A DNA stretch of 64,000 bases from NCBI RefSeq assembly GCF_028768465.1, contig NZ_CP118225.1:1178001-1242000 (forward strand), read 5' to 3'. The notes beneath the pieces were generated by a model. The model made no database searches. It was not told the DNA's origin and worked only from the letters and a program-made list of their open reading frames with translations. The translations under genes were made by a program, and so were the position numbers. Origin of the DNA: Rhodopirellula sp. P2 (GTDB lineage: Bacteria > Planctomycetota > Planctomycetia > Pirellulales > Pirellulaceae). Position 1 is the first letter of the stretch. Every line of letters begins with the position of its first letter. Shown one piece after another: positions 32,901 through 41,665 of the stretch.

Positions 32901-33235
32901 GCAAACCGATCCACGTGCCGCTGAGTCTGCGATGTCGCGGAACGACGGTGCGAATCGGATTGAGCGACGAGGTTGATCCGGAGTCGGTCACTGCTGAAAG
33001 CTTTTCAATCAGCCGTTGGAATATCAAACGATCGAGGAATTACGGTTCCAAACACTTTGACACCCAGGCAATCGAAGTGACTTCTGCCAAGTGGGATGAA
33101 CAGCAACGCGAGATCGTGCTGGAGCTGCCAAAGCTGAAGCCAACCTGGTGCATGGAGATTCAGATGGAGCTGCGGGGGGCGGATGGAGAACCGATTCATC
33201 GCGTGATTCACAACACGATCCACGAACTGAATTGA
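29954..33235 (+). CDS. Secreted heme-c / DUF6797-like protein
   Basis: The protein has 1093 residues; a GTG at 29987 is a possible alternative start that gives a cleaner signal peptide (ITIFGMLLLLSMGSTATAQ). It carries two heme-c motifs: CASCH (about residues 73-77) and CVNCH (about 254-258). The middle (YGPNLMATVEIGDDAKNFAY, DQGPGGITRGEHRVVYEQDT, GVHRRHPRIVGDVVF) resembles the DUF6797 region in PVC-group proteins. From about residue 660 the sequence reads as an NHL/propeller-like repeat region (NNPWFCRMRLTGVDFLDDGE, and LGIKIRDGEIFVTCRDQICR, GFRAANGVCFNDDGTFFVTD). Probably periplasmic or secreted; the heme sites suggest electron transfer to the oxidation of a sugar or alcohol. Long antisense frame rejected. 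Confidence 0.85.
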   Translation: MLCLASKGKRFVNRITIFGMLLLLSMGSTATAQNDRAILQTLMFESPEKLAADAVSGGDAVRGAVVFFTPSMSCASCHAVGVPMETSQANVGPNLASPNPDLSNAGVVDAILHPSKSIAKGFETIQVLTVDGKVLTGVLVAESDESVQLRDPSTGKTIEISGEEIEVVAMSELSVMPEGVAGQIESRQAFLDLVRYLIEIRNGGAARAAELQPKVMPTAEPLPEYESHIDHAGILASLDQQAMKRGEAIYNRTCVNCHGTVDEPGSLPTSLRFASGKFKNGFDPHSMYQTITKGFGLMLPQRNLVPQQKYDVIHYIRQAYLKDHNPTQFARVDEEYLASLPKGDTRGPEPSLIEAWREMDYGPNLMATVEIGDDAKNFAYKGHAIRLDQGPGGITRGEHRVVYEQDTMRVAAAWLGDEFIDYNGINFNGVHRRHPRIVGDVVFENANGPGWANPENDSFDEVREPGRDGRFYGPLPKAWIDYQGTYVSGMETILHYRVGGIDVHERPALDQLGERSIFQRTLSVGANESRLTMRVADRERGEVLLDDDHAKAVWSSSADDSASMAFVVTGDVSQLEWQFADDQIRLALMPNANARNFVVHAFRTDNESDAKQTIDQLIEGLDPAARSAKDWANVAKENSKRWPQTVTTKITTADAGGPFAVDTIQYPVNNPWFCRMRLTGVDFLDDGESAVLSDWDGNVWKVTGLHQPEVTWQRIASGLFQPLGIKIRDGEIFVTCRDQICRLHDFNGDGETDYYESFNHDHYVTDHFHEFAMGLQCDDDGNFYYAKSACHALPAIVPHHGTLLKVSADGSSTEILANGFRAANGVCFNDDGTFFVTDQEGHWNPKNRINWVRPGRFYGNMFGYHDVTDPSDSAMEPPMCWITNSFDRSPAELLWVTSDKWGPLKGSLLNTSYGYGKLYVVPHETVGDQMQGGMCELPLPQFPTGIMRGRFHPGDGDLYVTGMYSWAGTQQADGGFYRVRYTGKPIHVPLSLRCRGTTVRIGLSDEVDPESVTAESFSISRWNIKRSRNYGSKHFDTQAIEVTSAKWDEQQREIVLELPKLKPTWCMEIQMELRGADGEPIHRVIHNTIHELN

Positions 33236-33404
33236 ATCGGGGGAAGGGATCACTTGGAAAGCAATGCTGCAAAGTCACCGGTGACTCCGGCGAAATGTCC
33301 GCTTCCCATTTGACGCGGTCGACGGTGGTGAGAGGCCGATTGGCCCACTCTCACCCTTCCGCCAGCATCTTATCCAAAGCACTTTCGTTGGTTGCTTGGT
33401 TTTT

Positions 33405-33761
33405 CTATGCGAACAACGACTGAAAGGTCAACCAACGTGCGGTCAAGAGCGTGAGCACCAGGCAGCACCACCAGGTTGCTTTGCGGGCCAGCGGCTGCAG
33501 TCGGAGGTAGAACAGCAGAGAAATGGAAATGCTTGTGACCAAGATTTTGAACGCCACCAGAGTGTACGTGTCTTCGATCAGTCGGCCGCCGACTGGGTTC
33601 AGCTCTCGCATCGTCCCGGATTGATGGGCGATCAAGGTCCAGGCAAGATCAATGCCGGACATCAGGCCGATGATCACCAGCGAGATGATGAATCGCTTGC
33701 TGGCGGATGGTGTGTCGGTTGGTTCTGCGGATGAGGAGAAGAGCTGGGATGCTTCTGCCAT
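33405..33761 (-). CDS. Small membrane protein (DUF5658-like)
   Basis: From the ATG at 33761 the protein has 118 residues with three hydrophobic segments (FIISLVIIGLMSGIDLAWTL, TLVAFKILVTSISISLLFYL, WWCCLVLTLLTARWL) and the motif RELNPVGG between the first two, as in DUF5658. Its ATG overlaps the TGA of the broken gene upstream (TGATG), showing an ancestral coupling. An N-terminally longer frame to 33833 lacks a good start. Function unknown. Confidence 0.78.
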   Translation of the reverse strand: MAEASQLFSSSAEPTDTPSASKRFIISLVIIGLMSGIDLAWTLIAHQSGTMRELNPVGGRLIEDTYTLVAFKILVTSISISLLFYLRLQPLARKATWWCCLVLTLLTARWLTFQSLFA

Positions 33762-34528
33762 CAGACGTCCCACGCAAAGACGACGAGGACCAATGCCAAC
33801 ATGGTCATCGGGTAGTTGAGCCATGCCATCCATTGGTTGGCCGCCTGGATCGCGGCGTTTTAGGCTTCCAATTGGTTGACTTCCGCAACGACGCCTTCGG
33901 CTCGATCCAAAAAATTCCCGCTGGGTTCAAAGTGGGTGACCAGATTTTCCCATCGTTCGTTGAACCCTAAACTGACCGTTTGGTCGGGGATTTCAGTTTG
34001 TCGGGTTTCGCCGTTCGATTTGGCAATCAAGCCCTCAAGCAATTCGTGACCGCTCTGTTCTGGCCAAAGCTCCCACGGTTGCTGTCCTTGGTCGAGGACA
34101 TGAATGGCTTCCAATTCCAGTGTTTGCAGGCTTCGGACGAAATGACGAACGGATTGGCTTTTTCCGGTGGGAGATTCGTGTTCGGCGGGGTTTCTGTTCA
34201 GTCTTGGCCCGCCACCGTTTCCTCGGCGTCCTCCAGGTCCGCGCCCGGTTCCTGCTCCACGACCATCTCCGGGACGCTGCTAATTCAAATGCGAGAGATC
34301 GAAGTAATTGGTGCTGTACGGGGTCCCATTGATCACGACGGATTGTTCATCGGCGGAGATGTCGATCAGGTACGGCGGATCCAGATACACACCATCGATC
34401 AACAAGAAGCCTTGATTGGCTTCAAACGGAATGGGGGTGATTGGGCCTCTCCTTCCAGGTTGCGCAAACACATTGGGCGAGAAGCAGGCGATGAAGACGA
34501 TTGCGTAGAGGAGGCGAAAAAAGGTCAT
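33761..34528 (-). pseudogene. Secreted/membrane protein broken by two in-frame stop codons
   Basis: On the minus strand a single frame runs from ATG 34528 to TGA 33763-33761, interrupted by TAG at 34282-34280 and TAA at 33862-33860. The pieces join into one sensible protein: a signal peptide (MTFFRLLYAIVFIACFSPNV), a beta region with GFLLIDGVYLDPPYLIDIS, a Gly/Arg linker, a region with LQTLELEAIHVLDQGQQPWE and NERWENLVTHFEP, and a C-terminal membrane segment (LNYPMTMLALVLVVFAW) just before TGA. The TGA overlaps the start of the DUF5658-like gene. This arrangement is most simply explained by two inactivating mutations in a once functional gene. Confidence 0.8.
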
Positions 34529-34866
34529 TTTGAATGGGGAGCAATCGAAAACGAGCAAAGTTCATCTTGTTCGTGGTGCCGTTGGATGAACGCGCGATCG
34601 AACAATGCATCGCCAGCAGCGATGCGAGAAAAGATGAAGGGGATGTGCTGACCGTGTCAGTGAACCCCGATGGCGGGCTGAAGTTGCGTTGTCACACAAA
34701 CAAAATTCGTTTTCAATCAGCGGGCATTTGACTGGGTGATGTTCTTCCGACGTTGATATTGGGTTCCTTGGGGGGCATAATGTCGGATCTGGTTCGTCTC
34801 TGCCGAATTAGCCCCGCCTAGAAAAACCTGCCTCGCAATTCCCACCTCGACGATCGGTATTGAGCC
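34529..34866. other. Intergenic region upstream of the DUF1549 gene
   Basis: A 338-bp spacer between divergent genes. Nothing recognised: no repeat family member, hairpin with T-run or credible small gene. Confidence 0.5.
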
Positions 34867-37800
34867 ATGCGCCTCTGGTTGGCTTCACGATGCCCGTATC
34901 GCTTTGCATTCGTCGGCTGTCTGTTCGTTCTCATGTGCGGATCGACATGCTCTGCTAAGTCTCCCTTTTTTGAGACCGAGATTCGACCGATCTTGCGCGA
35001 GTTTTGCTTCGATTGCCATGGCGCGGTAGAAGAGCTCGAAGGCGGACTGGATTTGCGGTTGGTGCACCGGATGGTTTCCGGTGGCGATTCGGGAGAAGCG
35101 GTGGTCCCGGGAGATCCTGAGGCTAGTTTGTTGTTGCAGCTCGTCCGTGACGGAGAGATGCCGCCTGGCGAAGCACATGTCTCAGACGAAAAGATTGCTG
35201 TCTTGGAGGCTTGGATTGGGGCGGGTGCGAAGACACTGCGTGAGGAACCCAAGCATCTGGATCCCGGGATTCCAATCACCGAAGAAGAGCGAAATTACTG
35301 GGCCTATCAACCGATCGCGGACGTGCCCGTTCCGACCGACGTTCGCGACAAACGCATCCGTTCGCCGATCGATGCGTTGATCGCCGCCGAGATGCCTGCT
35401 GGTTTGACCTTCTCTGACGAAGCTGATCGATCCACGTTGGTGCAGCGTGTTTACAACGACTTGCTTGGTCTGCCACCGACGATCGAGCAAATCGAACCTT
35501 GGCTGCAGAGTGCAGAGCCGCTGTGGTTTGAAAACTTGGTGGATCAGTTGCTGCGGTCACCTCACTATGGCGAGCGTTGGGGCCGGCATTGGCTGGATGC
35601 GGCAGGGTACGCCGATAGCGACGGCTACACCGTGGCCGACAGCAACCGGCAGTGGGCATGGCGCTACCGTGATTACGTCACCAACGCCTTCAACGACGAC
35701 AAACCTTTCGACGAGTTCATTCATGAACAGATTGCGGGCGACGAACTGGCTGGCCTCAAGCAGGGCGATTGGACGCCGCGTCAGGTGGAACTGCTGACCG
35801 CCACCGGGTTCTTACGAATGGCAGCCGACGGAACGGGCAGCGGCGACAACAGTCCTGAAGCTCGCAACAAAGTCATCGCAGACACGTTGCAGATCGTCTG
35901 CTCGACGTTGCTGGGTTCGAGCGTTCACTGCGCCCAGTGTCACGATCACCGCTACGATCCGATTTCACACGCGGACTACTTTGCGTTGCGAGCCGTCTTC
36001 GAGCCCGTGTTGGATTGGCAGGCGTGGAAGCCGCCCGCAGGAAGATTGGTTTCGCTGGCCACAGAACAAGATCGCGCGGCGGCAGCCAAAATGGAAAGCG
36101 AAGTCAGTCGCGTCGCTGCTGAGCGTGCCAGCCAGCAAGCCGTGTTCATTCAAGAGGTGTTCGAGCAAGAACTGCTGAAGTTCGAGGAACCACTTCGTTC
36201 CCAGTTGCGGGCAGCTTATGAAACTTCCAAGGACAAACGCGATGCAGAGCAGAACAAGCTGCTGGCTAATCATCCGAGCATCAACATCACGGCGGGGGTT
36301 CTGTATCAGTACCGTCCGGAAGCCGCTGCCAAATTGAAGGAGTACGATGCGAAGATCGCTGACTTGCGAGCTCAAAAGCCTGTCGAACAGTTCGTTCAGG
36401 CGTTTGTCGAACCTGCGGACCATGTCCCCGTTAGCCATTTGTTTCATCGCGGTGATTTCAATCAGCCCAAACAGGTCATTGAACCGGCTGCCTTGACCGT
36501 TGCTTCCGCCGAAGGGGCACAGGTGAAGTTTCCAGTCAATGATCCCGAGCTGCCGACGACGGGGCGGCGGTTGGCGTTCGCAAAATGGTTGACTGATGAG
36601 AGCAACCCGTTGACCGCGCGAGCCATCGTGAATCGGATGTGGATGCACCACTTCGGGCGTGGGATTGTCGCGACACCGGGCGAGTTTGGGCTCTTGGGCG
36701 ACAAGCCCACTCACCCTGAGTTGCTCGATTGGTTGGCCAGTGATTTCGTCGAGCACGGTTGGAGCTTGAAGCGTTTGCACCGTCAGATCTTGACCTCGAT
36801 GGCATGGCGTCAGAGTTCGCTGCGTCATTTGAAGGGCGAGACGATGGATGCGGAGAATCGTTTCTATTGGCGAAAGTCACTGCAGCGTGTCGACGCCGAG
36901 ATCCTGCGAGATTCAATGCTGGCGGTTTCTGGCAGTCTGGATCTGACCCTTCATGGACCGCCGGTGGAGGTTGCGGAAGATGAAACCGGCCAAGTTCGCG
37001 TCGACGTGAACCAACCGCGACGCAGCATTTACGCGCGAGTCCGACGGAGCCAACCGGTTGGCATGCTGCAAACGTTTGACGCACCAGTGATGGGCGTCAA
37101 CTGCGATGTGCGTCCCATGACAACCGTTGCGCCCCAGTCGTTGATGATGCTGAACGGGGCCTTTGTGCTCGAGCAGGCGGCCCTGGTCGCGGACCGGGCG
37201 ATCGAGCGAGTTGCCGAAACAGCCTTGATCGGTGATCCAGTTCTCGCATCGTGGGTGCCAGAATTGCCGCCACTCGCTTGGCGTTACGGATCCGGCCGAG
37301 TGGACGCGGAGGCCGGCATGGTCCAGGCCTTTGTTGACTTGCCTCATTTCACGGGAACGTCGTGGCAGGGCGGTCCAACGGTTCCGGACGCTGTATTTGG
37401 ATGGTCCATTCTGAACGCGGGTGGTGGGCACCCTGGCGACCCCGCCCATCCAGCGATCCGCCGCTGGACAGCGCCTGCCGACGGGCAGCTTCACATCGCG
37501 GGAACACTGCAGCATGGCAGTGCCAATGGAGACGGTGTGCGTTCGCGAATCTTTTCTTCGAGTGGTTTGAAGGGGGACTGGCAGAGTAGGAATCGAAAGG
37601 TCGAAACCCCGGTGGCTGCGTTTGCGGTTCAGTCGGGAGAAATGATCGATTTTGTCACCGACTGCATCACCAATGAAACATCTGATTCGTTCACTTGGTC
37701 GCTGGAATTGACGTTCACGCCGATCGATGCGACGCCTGTCATTCATGACTCGGTGGCTGGTTTCCAGGGACCTGAATCGGACCTCCAGTTGTTGCCGGCC

Positions 37801-38007
37801 CAAATCAATGCCGCATGGGAGATCGTTTTGTCGCGACCTGCCAGCGAAGCGGAACTGGAAATGTCGCTGCGTTTTACCAGCGATCAATTGGTCCTGATGT
37901 CCCATGATCTCCAAGGCACGCCGCCGGGGCGATCACGAGGCGAGCAAGTCCTGGTCAATCTCTGCCAGATGCTGCTCAATTCCAACGAATTTCTTTACAT
38001 CGAATGA
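34867..38007 (+). CDS. PSCyt1/DUF1549/DUF1553 protein with an inserted C-terminal domain
   Basis: The protein has 1046 residues with a signal peptide (residues about 1-34) and a cytochrome-type motif CFDCHG about residues 47-52. The DUF1549 region is at about 150-390 (RIRSPIDALIAAEMPAGLTF, HYGERWGRHWLDAAGYADSD, SVHCAQCHDHRYDPIS, with a second CxxCH at about 356). The DUF1553 region is at about 570-800 (TARAIVNRMWMHHFGRGIVA, EFGLLGDKPTHPELLDWLAS). Between about 798 and 955 an extra beta-rich block (WRYGSGRVDAEAGMVQAF, WTAPADGQLHIAGTLQHG) interrupts the end of DUF1553, the part after it (about 960-1046) completing the domain. Planctomycetes encode many such proteins beside DUF1501 partners. The next gene overlaps by 4 bp (ATGA). 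Confidence 0.92.
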   Translation: MRLWLASRCPYRFAFVGCLFVLMCGSTCSAKSPFFETEIRPILREFCFDCHGAVEELEGGLDLRLVHRMVSGGDSGEAVVPGDPEASLLLQLVRDGEMPPGEAHVSDEKIAVLEAWIGAGAKTLREEPKHLDPGIPITEEERNYWAYQPIADVPVPTDVRDKRIRSPIDALIAAEMPAGLTFSDEADRSTLVQRVYNDLLGLPPTIEQIEPWLQSAEPLWFENLVDQLLRSPHYGERWGRHWLDAAGYADSDGYTVADSNRQWAWRYRDYVTNAFNDDKPFDEFIHEQIAGDELAGLKQGDWTPRQVELLTATGFLRMAADGTGSGDNSPEARNKVIADTLQIVCSTLLGSSVHCAQCHDHRYDPISHADYFALRAVFEPVLDWQAWKPPAGRLVSLATEQDRAAAAKMESEVSRVAAERASQQAVFIQEVFEQELLKFEEPLRSQLRAAYETSKDKRDAEQNKLLANHPSINITAGVLYQYRPEAAAKLKEYDAKIADLRAQKPVEQFVQAFVEPADHVPVSHLFHRGDFNQPKQVIEPAALTVASAEGAQVKFPVNDPELPTTGRRLAFAKWLTDESNPLTARAIVNRMWMHHFGRGIVATPGEFGLLGDKPTHPELLDWLASDFVEHGWSLKRLHRQILTSMAWRQSSLRHLKGETMDAENRFYWRKSLQRVDAEILRDSMLAVSGSLDLTLHGPPVEVAEDETGQVRVDVNQPRRSIYARVRRSQPVGMLQTFDAPVMGVNCDVRPMTTVAPQSLMMLNGAFVLEQAALVADRAIERVAETALIGDPVLASWVPELPPLAWRYGSGRVDAEAGMVQAFVDLPHFTGTSWQGGPTVPDAVFGWSILNAGGGHPGDPAHPAIRRWTAPADGQLHIAGTLQHGSANGDGVRSRIFSSSGLKGDWQSRNRKVETPVAAFAVQSGEMIDFVTDCITNETSDSFTWSLELTFTPIDATPVIHDSVAGFQGPESDLQLLPAQINAAWEIVLSRPASEAELEMSLRFTSDQLVLMSHDLQGTPPGRSRGEQVLVNLCQMLLNSNEFLYIE

Positions 38008-39473
38008 CTCCGGAGCGTTTGACCATGGATTCCCCTTCCGTCCCCGGTACCCGCCGCCAACTCCTGCAACAAACCGGGATGGGCGTGGGGGCGTTGGCGT
38101 TGCAATGGATGCTGCATCAAGAGTCCGCGTCGGCGAAGCCCCCGGTCCTCAAAGCGGTGCCGCCCGGCGATCTGTTGCCACGCAAACCGCACTTTGAGCC
38201 GCGTGCCAAGGCAATGATTTCGTTGTTCCAACATGGCGGTCCCTCGCACATGGACTTGACCGATCCGAAGCCGGAACTGACGAAATACGACGGGACCGAT
38301 TACACGGGCGACATTCAGTTTTCGTTCGTCAATGAAGCGAGTAAGAAACTGCTTGGCAGCCCCTTTCAATTTCAAAAGCACGGCCAGTGTGGAATGGAGT
38401 TGTCCGAGTTGTTGCCACACACGGCGGGCATCGTCGATGACCTTTGCCTGATTCGCAGCATGCACACCGGAGCGAACGGCCACGAGGTTTCGATCCGATA
38501 CTTTCATGGCGGGATCCCAGCGGTGCTGGGGCGGCCAACGCTGGGGTCATGGTTGACGTACGCGTTGGGCAGCGAGTCACAGGACTTGCCCGCGTTCATG
38601 GTCTTGGCGGATCCCGGCGGGCCACCCGTCGATGGCGCAAGCAATTGGAGCAACGGGTTCATGCCCTCCATGTTTCAGGGGACCGTGCTGCGGCCCAAGG
38701 AACCACGGATTTTCAACCTGCAACCACCACCCCATCTCGCTGGAAAGTTCCAGCGACAGAACCTGGACTTCTTGCAAGAGCTGAACCAAACGCATTTGCA
38801 GTCTCACCCAGGCGAATCGGATCTGGAAGCTCGCATCGCCAGCTATGAACTGGCGGCCCGCATGCAAACCGCGGCCACAGATGCCTTGGACATTTCGCAA
38901 GAAACCGCCGCGACGCACACCATGTACGGCCTGGACCGACCAGAGACTCGCGAATATGGCACACGTTGTTTGTTGGCTCGACGGTTGGTCGAACGCGGTG
39001 TTCGGTTTGTGCAACTGTTCCACAACAATCAACCCTGGGACAATCACAGCAGCATCAAAACGGGTTTGACGTCCATCTGTCAAAAGACGGACCAACCCAC
39101 AGCGGCCCTGGTCGCTGATCTTCGCCAGCGAGGCATGTTGGATTCAACCTTGGTTCACTGGGGCGGGGAGATCGGTCGGCTGCCGGTGACACAAGAGCAT
39201 GGCTCGCCCGAGAAAGCGGGACGCGATCACAATGGTCAGGGATTCAGCATTTGGCTGGCCGGGGGCGGCGTTCGCGGCGGGATGACCTACGGCAAGACCG
39301 ATGACTTTGGGCATCATGTCGTTGAAAGCAAAGTCACGCCCAACGATTTCCAAGCCACCGTGATGCATCTGTTCGGTTTAAACCACGAGGAGGTCGTCTA
39401 CCCCCACGGCAACCAAGAACAAATCATCACGGCACATCGCCCCACGCAAGTCGTGCATGACGTGATCGTATAG
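38004..39473 (+). CDS. DUF1501-family protein with Tat-like signal
   Basis: The 489-residue protein overlaps the DUF1549 gene by 4 bp (ATGA). A second ATG at 38025 would also fit. The N-terminus GTRRQLLQQTGMGVGALALQ is Tat-like. The body shows typical DUF1501 motifs: RAKAMISLFQHGGPSHMDL, CGMELSELLPHTAGIVDDLC, LIRSMHTGANGHEVS, and near the end DHNGQGFSIWLAGGGVRGG. The family is related to alkaline-phosphatase/sulfatase-type folds, and the pair with DUF1549/DUF1553 is nearly universal in planctomycetes; function is unknown. Confidence 0.93.
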   Translation: MTPERLTMDSPSVPGTRRQLLQQTGMGVGALALQWMLHQESASAKPPVLKAVPPGDLLPRKPHFEPRAKAMISLFQHGGPSHMDLTDPKPELTKYDGTDYTGDIQFSFVNEASKKLLGSPFQFQKHGQCGMELSELLPHTAGIVDDLCLIRSMHTGANGHEVSIRYFHGGIPAVLGRPTLGSWLTYALGSESQDLPAFMVLADPGGPPVDGASNWSNGFMPSMFQGTVLRPKEPRIFNLQPPPHLAGKFQRQNLDFLQELNQTHLQSHPGESDLEARIASYELAARMQTAATDALDISQETAATHTMYGLDRPETREYGTRCLLARRLVERGVRFVQLFHNNQPWDNHSSIKTGLTSICQKTDQPTAALVADLRQRGMLDSTLVHWGGEIGRLPVTQEHGSPEKAGRDHNGQGFSIWLAGGGVRGGMTYGKTDDFGHHVVESKVTPNDFQATVMHLFGLNHEEVVYPHGNQEQIITAHRPTQVVHDVIV

Positions 39474-39604
39474 GAGCTGCGTTCGCAGCGACGTTCCGAC
39501 CGTTCCCATTCCACTTGCCATTGCCATCCTATTCCTTCCATCCTTGCACCATGTCTCCAAACCGATCGGGGACTTTCCAATCGAGAGGGTCGCAGTGTCT
39601 TGGG

Positions 39605-41434
39605 TTAGTTCTCCGTGGCGAACGGAATCGTTCCTCCGACGATTGGCAAACTCAGTTGGGTTTGCTGCAGATCGATCGTGAGGTTTGTGCCCGGTGTGGG
39701 ATGCAGCGTGTAATCGCGATCGCTGGAAAAGATCATCAATCCGATCTGCTGCCCTTTGGCGATGACCTGGTCATCGGGTTGCAGGTCGAATGCGATGTCG
39801 TAGAACTGGCCAGGGACCAACGGTTTGCTCTCCCGCATGGATTCGATGTTCTGTGGATCCGCCCATCCGCGAGTGATGATGTTGTCGGTGATCTTGGAAT
39901 TCTTCTTCGTGTTCCAAGGCAGCGAGACCAGCCAGACGCTCAAGTTGGCAGCGGGACGATCACAGGCAAGCCGCAGTTTGATCCGTGGGGTTCCCGAGAG
40001 ATGAATCGCTTCGCTCAATTCCGGCGTGGCGTAGATCAAGCGATGTTCGGTGTATTCGGCTTGTGCCAGTGCTTCACCGGCGAATGAAAAGTTATCCACC
40101 AACGTTTCCGTGATGGGCTCCGTGAGGGCCGTTGTCTGCAAACGACCGCGTTGGGGAGCACCAGGAACCGGATAGACCACCACGTCTTTTGCTTCGGGAT
40201 GCGGGTATTCGGGATACTCGGTCGGTTTGGTCCGCTCATCTTTTTCGCGAACAATCCAAGATTTCGAACCCTTTTCAACGCCGTTGTCTTCGCCATAGAG
40301 ATAGTGAGTGAACCAGCGATTCATCATGCTGATCGGTGGAGGTCCTCCGTGTCCGCCTTGGTGCATGAACAGTTGGGTTTCGACACCGTTCTTCTTCAAC
40401 GCTTCGTAAATTCGAATGCTGTGTTCAGGAACGACATTCCAATCATTGAACGCGTGCGCCATCAGCACCGCCGCTTTCACTCCGTCGACTCGGTTCAAGT
40501 AGTCACGCGAGGACCAGAAATCGTTGTAGTCACCGGTGGCTCGATCTTGGTTGGCCATCATTTGTTCGTCACGGATGTGGCAATCGCAATACGCTCGCGT
40601 CTCTTCGTTGCCACCGCTGTGAATGAAGTCGTACAGGATGTCGATGTCTTCCCCGAGGAAGCCGCCTGGATGGCGTACCAATCCATTGGATCGGTAGTAG
40701 TGGTAGTAAGAGGTGTTGGGAGCCACGGGGATGATGACTTCCAGTCCCTCGACTCCAGTCGTGGCGGCTGCCAAGGGAATCGTTCCGTTGTAGCTGGTCC
40801 CTGTCATGCCGACTTTGCCCGATGACCAATATGCCTCCACCGGGTCACCACCAAAGGGTTCCGTGAATCCTTTGCCGCGGCCACACAACCAATCGATCAC
40901 AGCTTTGGGAGCGAGTGCCTCGGGATCGTCACCGACCGTCGGGCATCCTTGTGACAGGCCGGTTCCTGGGGCACTCGAATGAACGACGACAAACCCCCGC
41001 GGAAGCCAGTCTTTGACATGTCGTTTGGAGATGATCGGACGTGTTCCCTCGCGTTCAATCGCGGGAGCAGCCGAGCGTTTGGGTGGTTCGTCGCCGAGCT
41101 CTTGTCGGGCGTCCCAGAAATACGTTTCATCATCCCCCGTTGTCCCCGCGAAGTAGGGACTCGAGTTGTAGATCACGGGAAGCTTCAGCGACTGCGTGTC
41201 GGTTTGGGTTGGACGTGTGACACTGACGTGCATCCGATCCAGGTTCCCGTCTCCATCCAAATCGAATTCGGTTTCAACCCAAAGGTCGTGTCGGATCCAG
41301 TAGTCCGAGTCCTCCAGTTCCTTGATGATTTGCGCCTCACCATCCTTGATGACGGGGATTTGGACGTCACCTCCTTGGACAGGTGAGGTCACGAGAAACA
41401 GGAGAGCGAGAACGGGCAAGCGGAGGCGTTTCAT
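39605..41434 (-). CDS. Secreted Xaa-Pro dipeptidyl-peptidase-like S15 hydrolase
   Basis: From the ATG at 41434 the protein has 609 residues with a signal peptide (RLPVLALLFLVTSPVQGG). The S15 fold is visible: GKVGMTGTSYNGTIPLAAAT with the nucleophile in GTSYNG (about residues 213-218), AHAFNDWNVVPEHSIRIYEA containing the acid Asp, and FMHQGGHGGPP containing the catalytic His. The C-terminal part (about 420-600) is the jelly-roll domain of PepX/CocE enzymes. These enzymes release X-Pro dipeptides or cleave esters. It is alone on the minus strand, after a 131-bp gap from the DUF1501 gene. Confidence 0.92.
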   Translation of the reverse strand: MKRLRLPVLALLFLVTSPVQGGDVQIPVIKDGEAQIIKELEDSDYWIRHDLWVETEFDLDGDGNLDRMHVSVTRPTQTDTQSLKLPVIYNSSPYFAGTTGDDETYFWDARQELGDEPPKRSAAPAIEREGTRPIISKRHVKDWLPRGFVVVHSSAPGTGLSQGCPTVGDDPEALAPKAVIDWLCGRGKGFTEPFGGDPVEAYWSSGKVGMTGTSYNGTIPLAAATTGVEGLEVIIPVAPNTSYYHYYRSNGLVRHPGGFLGEDIDILYDFIHSGGNEETRAYCDCHIRDEQMMANQDRATGDYNDFWSSRDYLNRVDGVKAAVLMAHAFNDWNVVPEHSIRIYEALKKNGVETQLFMHQGGHGGPPPISMMNRWFTHYLYGEDNGVEKGSKSWIVREKDERTKPTEYPEYPHPEAKDVVVYPVPGAPQRGRLQTTALTEPITETLVDNFSFAGEALAQAEYTEHRLIYATPELSEAIHLSGTPRIKLRLACDRPAANLSVWLVSLPWNTKKNSKITDNIITRGWADPQNIESMRESKPLVPGQFYDIAFDLQPDDQVIAKGQQIGLMIFSSDRDYTLHPTPGTNLTIDLQQTQLSLPIVGGTIPFATEN

Positions 41435-41665
41435 GGTTGTGAAAACCCAGGTGAGATCGAGGCGAGACCGCACCAGCTTAGTCACCTCAGCGAACCACCT
41501 TCAAGCGACAGCCGAGAATCCGGGGTAGGGGAGCGTTTGGCGAATCTACCGCCCGTTTTGGTCTGTTTCTCCTCCGATATGATCGACCATCTCGGGGGGA
41601 TTGAACACGAAAGCAGCCGACCCTGCCGCACTGCTGCTTGGAAAAATGTCCTTGGAATCGAGCGT

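Noticed and set aside
26363-34558. Genome-wide reassignment of UAG to an amino acid
   Set aside because: Other genes here end at TAG, and one of the two stops in the 33761-34528 gene is TAA, so mutation or error is simpler.
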